This document shows positions 7,706 to 9,479 of a DNA stretch of 9,479 nt, in pieces. Within the stretch, counting starts at the first letter, position 1, and every line of letters starts with the position of its first letter. The notes beneath the pieces were generated by a model. The model did no database searches. It saw only the letters and a program-made list of their open reading frames with translations, and had not been told where the DNA came from. Made by a program: the position numbers and the translations under genes. Source of the DNA: Sulfurimonas sp. (lineage in GTDB: Bacteria > Campylobacterota > Campylobacteria > Campylobacterales > Sulfurimonadaceae); NCBI GenBank assembly GCA_027011725.1, contig JALUZQ010000120.1, positions 1-9,479 of the forward strand. The letters run 5' to 3'.

Positions 7706-8917
7706 CTACTCCTCTTCTTTACTTTGTGGCACCATTAAAGGTTTCACACCCGGTAAAATTTTACCCTCTAAAAGTTCAAGCGATGCACCACCACCTGTAG
7801 ATATAAAACTCATTTCGTCATCCACACCTATACGCTGTACAAGGTCGGCAGTATCACCACCACCAACAACGGTCGTTGCGTAAGAATCAGCTACAAAGTG
7901 TGCTATTTTCGAGCTTCCTCGTGCAAATTTGTCCATCTCATACACACCCATCGGACCATTCCAAAGTACTGTTTGTACATCATTAAGCCCTTCGCGGTAG
8001 AGTCTCACAGTCGCCGGCCCAATATCCAGACCCATCCATCCACTTGGAATCTCTTGTGCTGTTACTATTTTACTTACCGAATCTTCTGAAAACTTCTCAG
8101 CCGCAACAACATCAACAGGAAGATAAAACTTCACACCAAGTTTTTTCGCTTCCTCCATAATACTCTGTGCTTCATCAAGTAGATCATCTTCAACTAAAGA
8201 TGCACCAATGTCATAACCGAGCTGTTTTAAGAATGTAAATGCCATTCCTCCACCGATAAAGATTTTATCGACTTTTGGTAAAAGGTTCACAAGTGCTTCA
8301 AGTTTCCCTGAAACCTTACTTCCACCCACGATTGCAGCAAAAGGACGGACCGGATTATTTATAAGTTTGCCAAAGAAGTTGATCTCTCTCTCAAGTAAAA
8401 AGCCCGCTGCTTTATGGTCATTGTCAAAAAAGTGTGTAATGCCTTCAACAGAAGCATGCGCACGATGGCTCACACCAAAGGCATCATTTACATAGAACTC
8501 TGCCATAGAAGCAAGTTTCTCTGCGAGAAGAGGATCATTTTTTGTCTCTCCTACTTCAAAACGAAGGTTTTCAAGGAGTAGCACTTCTCCATCTTTCAAA
8601 GCTGCTGCCTTGCTCATAGCATCATCACCTACAACGTCTTTTGCCAGAGTCACATCACGTTTTAAAAGATGTTGCAAACGGCGTGCAACCGGTGCAAGAG
8701 AGTACTTTTCAATGACCTCACCCTTTGGACGTCCGAGGTGTGATGCTAAAATTACTGAACAATCTTGATCAAGACAGTAGTTAATAGTTGCTATAGCAGA
8801 ACGAATACGTCTGTCATCCGAAATATTTCCAAACTCATCCATAGGTACATTAAAATCACATCTGATAAAAACTTTTTGTCCCGCTAAATCCAACTTCTTA
8901 ATACTTAATAATTCCAA
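7706..8917 (-). CDS. pgk: Phosphoglycerate kinase
   Basis: Transfers phosphate between 1,3-bisphosphoglycerate and ADP, the ATP-forming step of glycolysis (reverse in gluconeogenesis). The 403 residues show [13 protein letters not shown] (19-31) and SHLGRPKG (59-66) for triose binding, and ENLRF (116-120) and [13 protein letters not shown] (144-156) in the N-domain. The nucleotide site has GGSKVSGK (198-205), GGGMAFTFL (222-230), WNGPMGVYE (319-327), GGGDT (352-356) and [14 protein letters not shown] (373-386). Length is typical. The start codon is TTG at 8917: an in-frame TGA lies two codons upstream, there is no ATG or GTG before the conserved region, and AAGGA sits about 7 nt before the TTG. 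The resulting [25 protein letters not shown] beginning matches the family. It follows gap by 24 nt and precedes tpiA by 2 nt. Confidence 0.97.
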   Translation of the reverse strand: MELLSIKKLDLAGQKVFIRCDFNVPMDEFGNISDDRRIRSAIATINYCLDQDCSVILASHLGRPKGEVIEKYSLAPVARRLQHLLKRDVTLAKDVVGDDAMSKAAALKDGEVLLLENLRFEVGETKNDPLLAEKLASMAEFYVNDAFGVSHRAHASVEGITHFFDNDHKAAGFLLEREINFFGKLINNPVRPFAAIVGGSKVSGKLEALVNLLPKVDKIFIGGGMAFTFLKQLGYDIGASLVEDDLLDEAQSIMEEAKKLGVKFYLPVDVVAAEKFSEDSVSKIVTAQEIPSGWMGLDIGPATVRLYREGLNDVQTVLWNGPMGVYEMDKFARGSSKIAHFVADSYATTVVGGGDTADLVQRIGVDDEMSFISTGGGASLELLEGKILPGVKPLMVPQSKEEE

Positions 8918-8941
8918 TTGTCAATCCTTTTTTTATTTAAT

Positions 8942-9479
8942 TTATTTACTGATATGTATCGCCATATCCAACAGTCTTGAAGAGTAGCCCCACTCATTGT
9001 CATACCATGACATCACTTTGACCATATTCCCGCCTATGACTTGCAACAGATCTTCTGCGACAATAGAGCTGTAGTTACATCCGACAAAGTCTTGAGAGAC
9101 GCGTTGTTCTGTGTCAACAAGTAGAATCCCTGCAAATTCATTTTGTGCTTTTTGGCTAAAAAGAGCTCTCAGTTCTTCCTCGCTTGTCTCCTTTTTAACG
9201 ACAACATTTAAGTCCATCATAGAAACATCAGGAGTAGGAACACGTACACTTTGCCCATGCAGTTTTCCCTCAAGTTGCGGCATAACACGGTTAATGGCTT
9301 TTGCTGCACCTGTTGTTGTGGGTATCATATTGACTGCTGCTGCGCGTGAGCGGCGTTTGTCACGGTTATGTTTCACATCGAGCAGATTTTGGTCGTTCGT
9401 GTAGGAGTGAATGGTCGTCATCAAACCCTTTTCTATGCCAAAGGCATCATCAAGAATTTTTGCTACCGGTGCAAGGCAA
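8942..9479 (-). CDS. gap: Glyceraldehyde-3-phosphate dehydrogenase, C-terminal part (5' end outside window)
   Basis: Oxidises glyceraldehyde 3-phosphate with phosphate and NAD(P)+ to 1,3-bisphosphoglycerate, feeding the next gene, pgk. The frame is open to the right edge, where 178 residues begin with CLAPVAKILDDAFGIEKG. This is the stretch just after the catalytic SCTTN, so the catalytic Cys and the NAD-binding domain lie outside the window. A TTG at 9422-9424 is an internal Leu codon, not a start. Visible catalytic-domain marks are TTIHSYTNDQ with the active-site His (residue 24 of the fragment), the RRSRAAAVNMIPTTTGAAKAI block, VRVPTPDVSMMDL, and the C-terminal SWYDNEWGYSSRLLDMA. It is the first visible gene of gap-pgk-tpiA-fabI; no terminator or promoter occurs in the 24 nt before pgk. 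Whether it is NAD- or NADP-dependent cannot be seen. Confidence 0.97.
   Translation of the reverse strand, partial: CLAPVAKILDDAFGIEKGLMTTIHSYTNDQNLLDVKHNRDKRRSRAAAVNMIPTTTGAAKAINRVMPQLEGKLHGQSVRVPTPDVSMMDLNVVVKKETSEEELRALFSQKAQNEFAGILLVDTEQRVSQDFVGCNYSSIVAEDLLQVIGGNMVKVMSWYDNEWGYSSRLLDMAIHISK

Noticed and set aside
9111..9404. A 97-codon plus-strand frame inside gap
   Set aside because: Antisense shadow of the conserved GAPDH catalytic domain.
9422..9424. TTG as a start for a short GAPDH-like protein
   Set aside because: The frame continues upstream with CLAPVAKILDDAFGIEKG, which is conserved GAPDH sequence, so this is an internal codon of a gene cut by the window edge.

Overview
The window is an ordinary chromosomal segment of a Campylobacterota (epsilonproteobacterial) genome, probably a free-living Sulfurimonas-like organism. 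Three things point there. The order gap-pgk-tpiA-fabI matches the gapA-pgk-tpiA-fabI order known from Campylobacter jejuni. nusA faces away from an HP0268-like gene followed by miaB and a DUF374 gene, the arrangement known from Helicobacter and Campylobacter. Promoters have strong TATAAT -10 boxes behind T-rich tracts and lack a clear -35 box. The genus is an inference from the general look of the proteins.

Layout from left to right. Positions 1-1967 (minus strand) hold a compact three-gene unit: an HP0268-family small protein, miaB (tRNA ms2i6A methylthiotransferase), and the 5' part of a DUF374 acyltransferase-like gene that runs off the left edge. Positions 1968-2147 are a divergent promoter region with one -10 box on each strand. 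nusA (2148-3281, plus) stands alone with its own promoter and terminator. It converges on a DppB/OppB-type ABC permease gene (3306-4265, minus), and a perfect 13-bp hairpin lying over the permease stop codon probably terminates both. Upstream of the permease are a porin terminator, a promoter abutting the permease start codon, and a large OprD-like porin gene (4350-5744, minus). A 106-bp divergent region separates the porin from a small unrecognised lipoprotein gene (5851-6162, plus). That gene converges, with a 4-nt stop-codon overlap, on the operon gap-pgk-tpiA-fabI (9479 down to 6159, minus), whose gap gene is cut by the right edge.

Functionally, the right half is lower glycolysis/gluconeogenesis (GAPDH, PGK, TPI) joined to enoyl-ACP reductase of fatty acid synthesis. 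The middle is cell envelope (porin, lipoprotein, inner-membrane transporter subunit). The left half is information processing (NusA, tRNA modification, a small predicted nuclease) plus lipid acyl transfer.

I found no mobile element, CRISPR array, RNA gene or defence system, and nothing that looks like a wholly new system. The most interesting signals are in expression architecture. Two genes (the permease and the lipoprotein) have a perfect TATAAT exactly 6 nt before the ATG and no Shine-Dalgarno sequence, which predicts leaderless mRNAs. Two genes (pgk and the DUF374 gene) appear to start at TTG. A two-way terminator is written into the last codons of the permease, and the nusA leader can form a hairpin.
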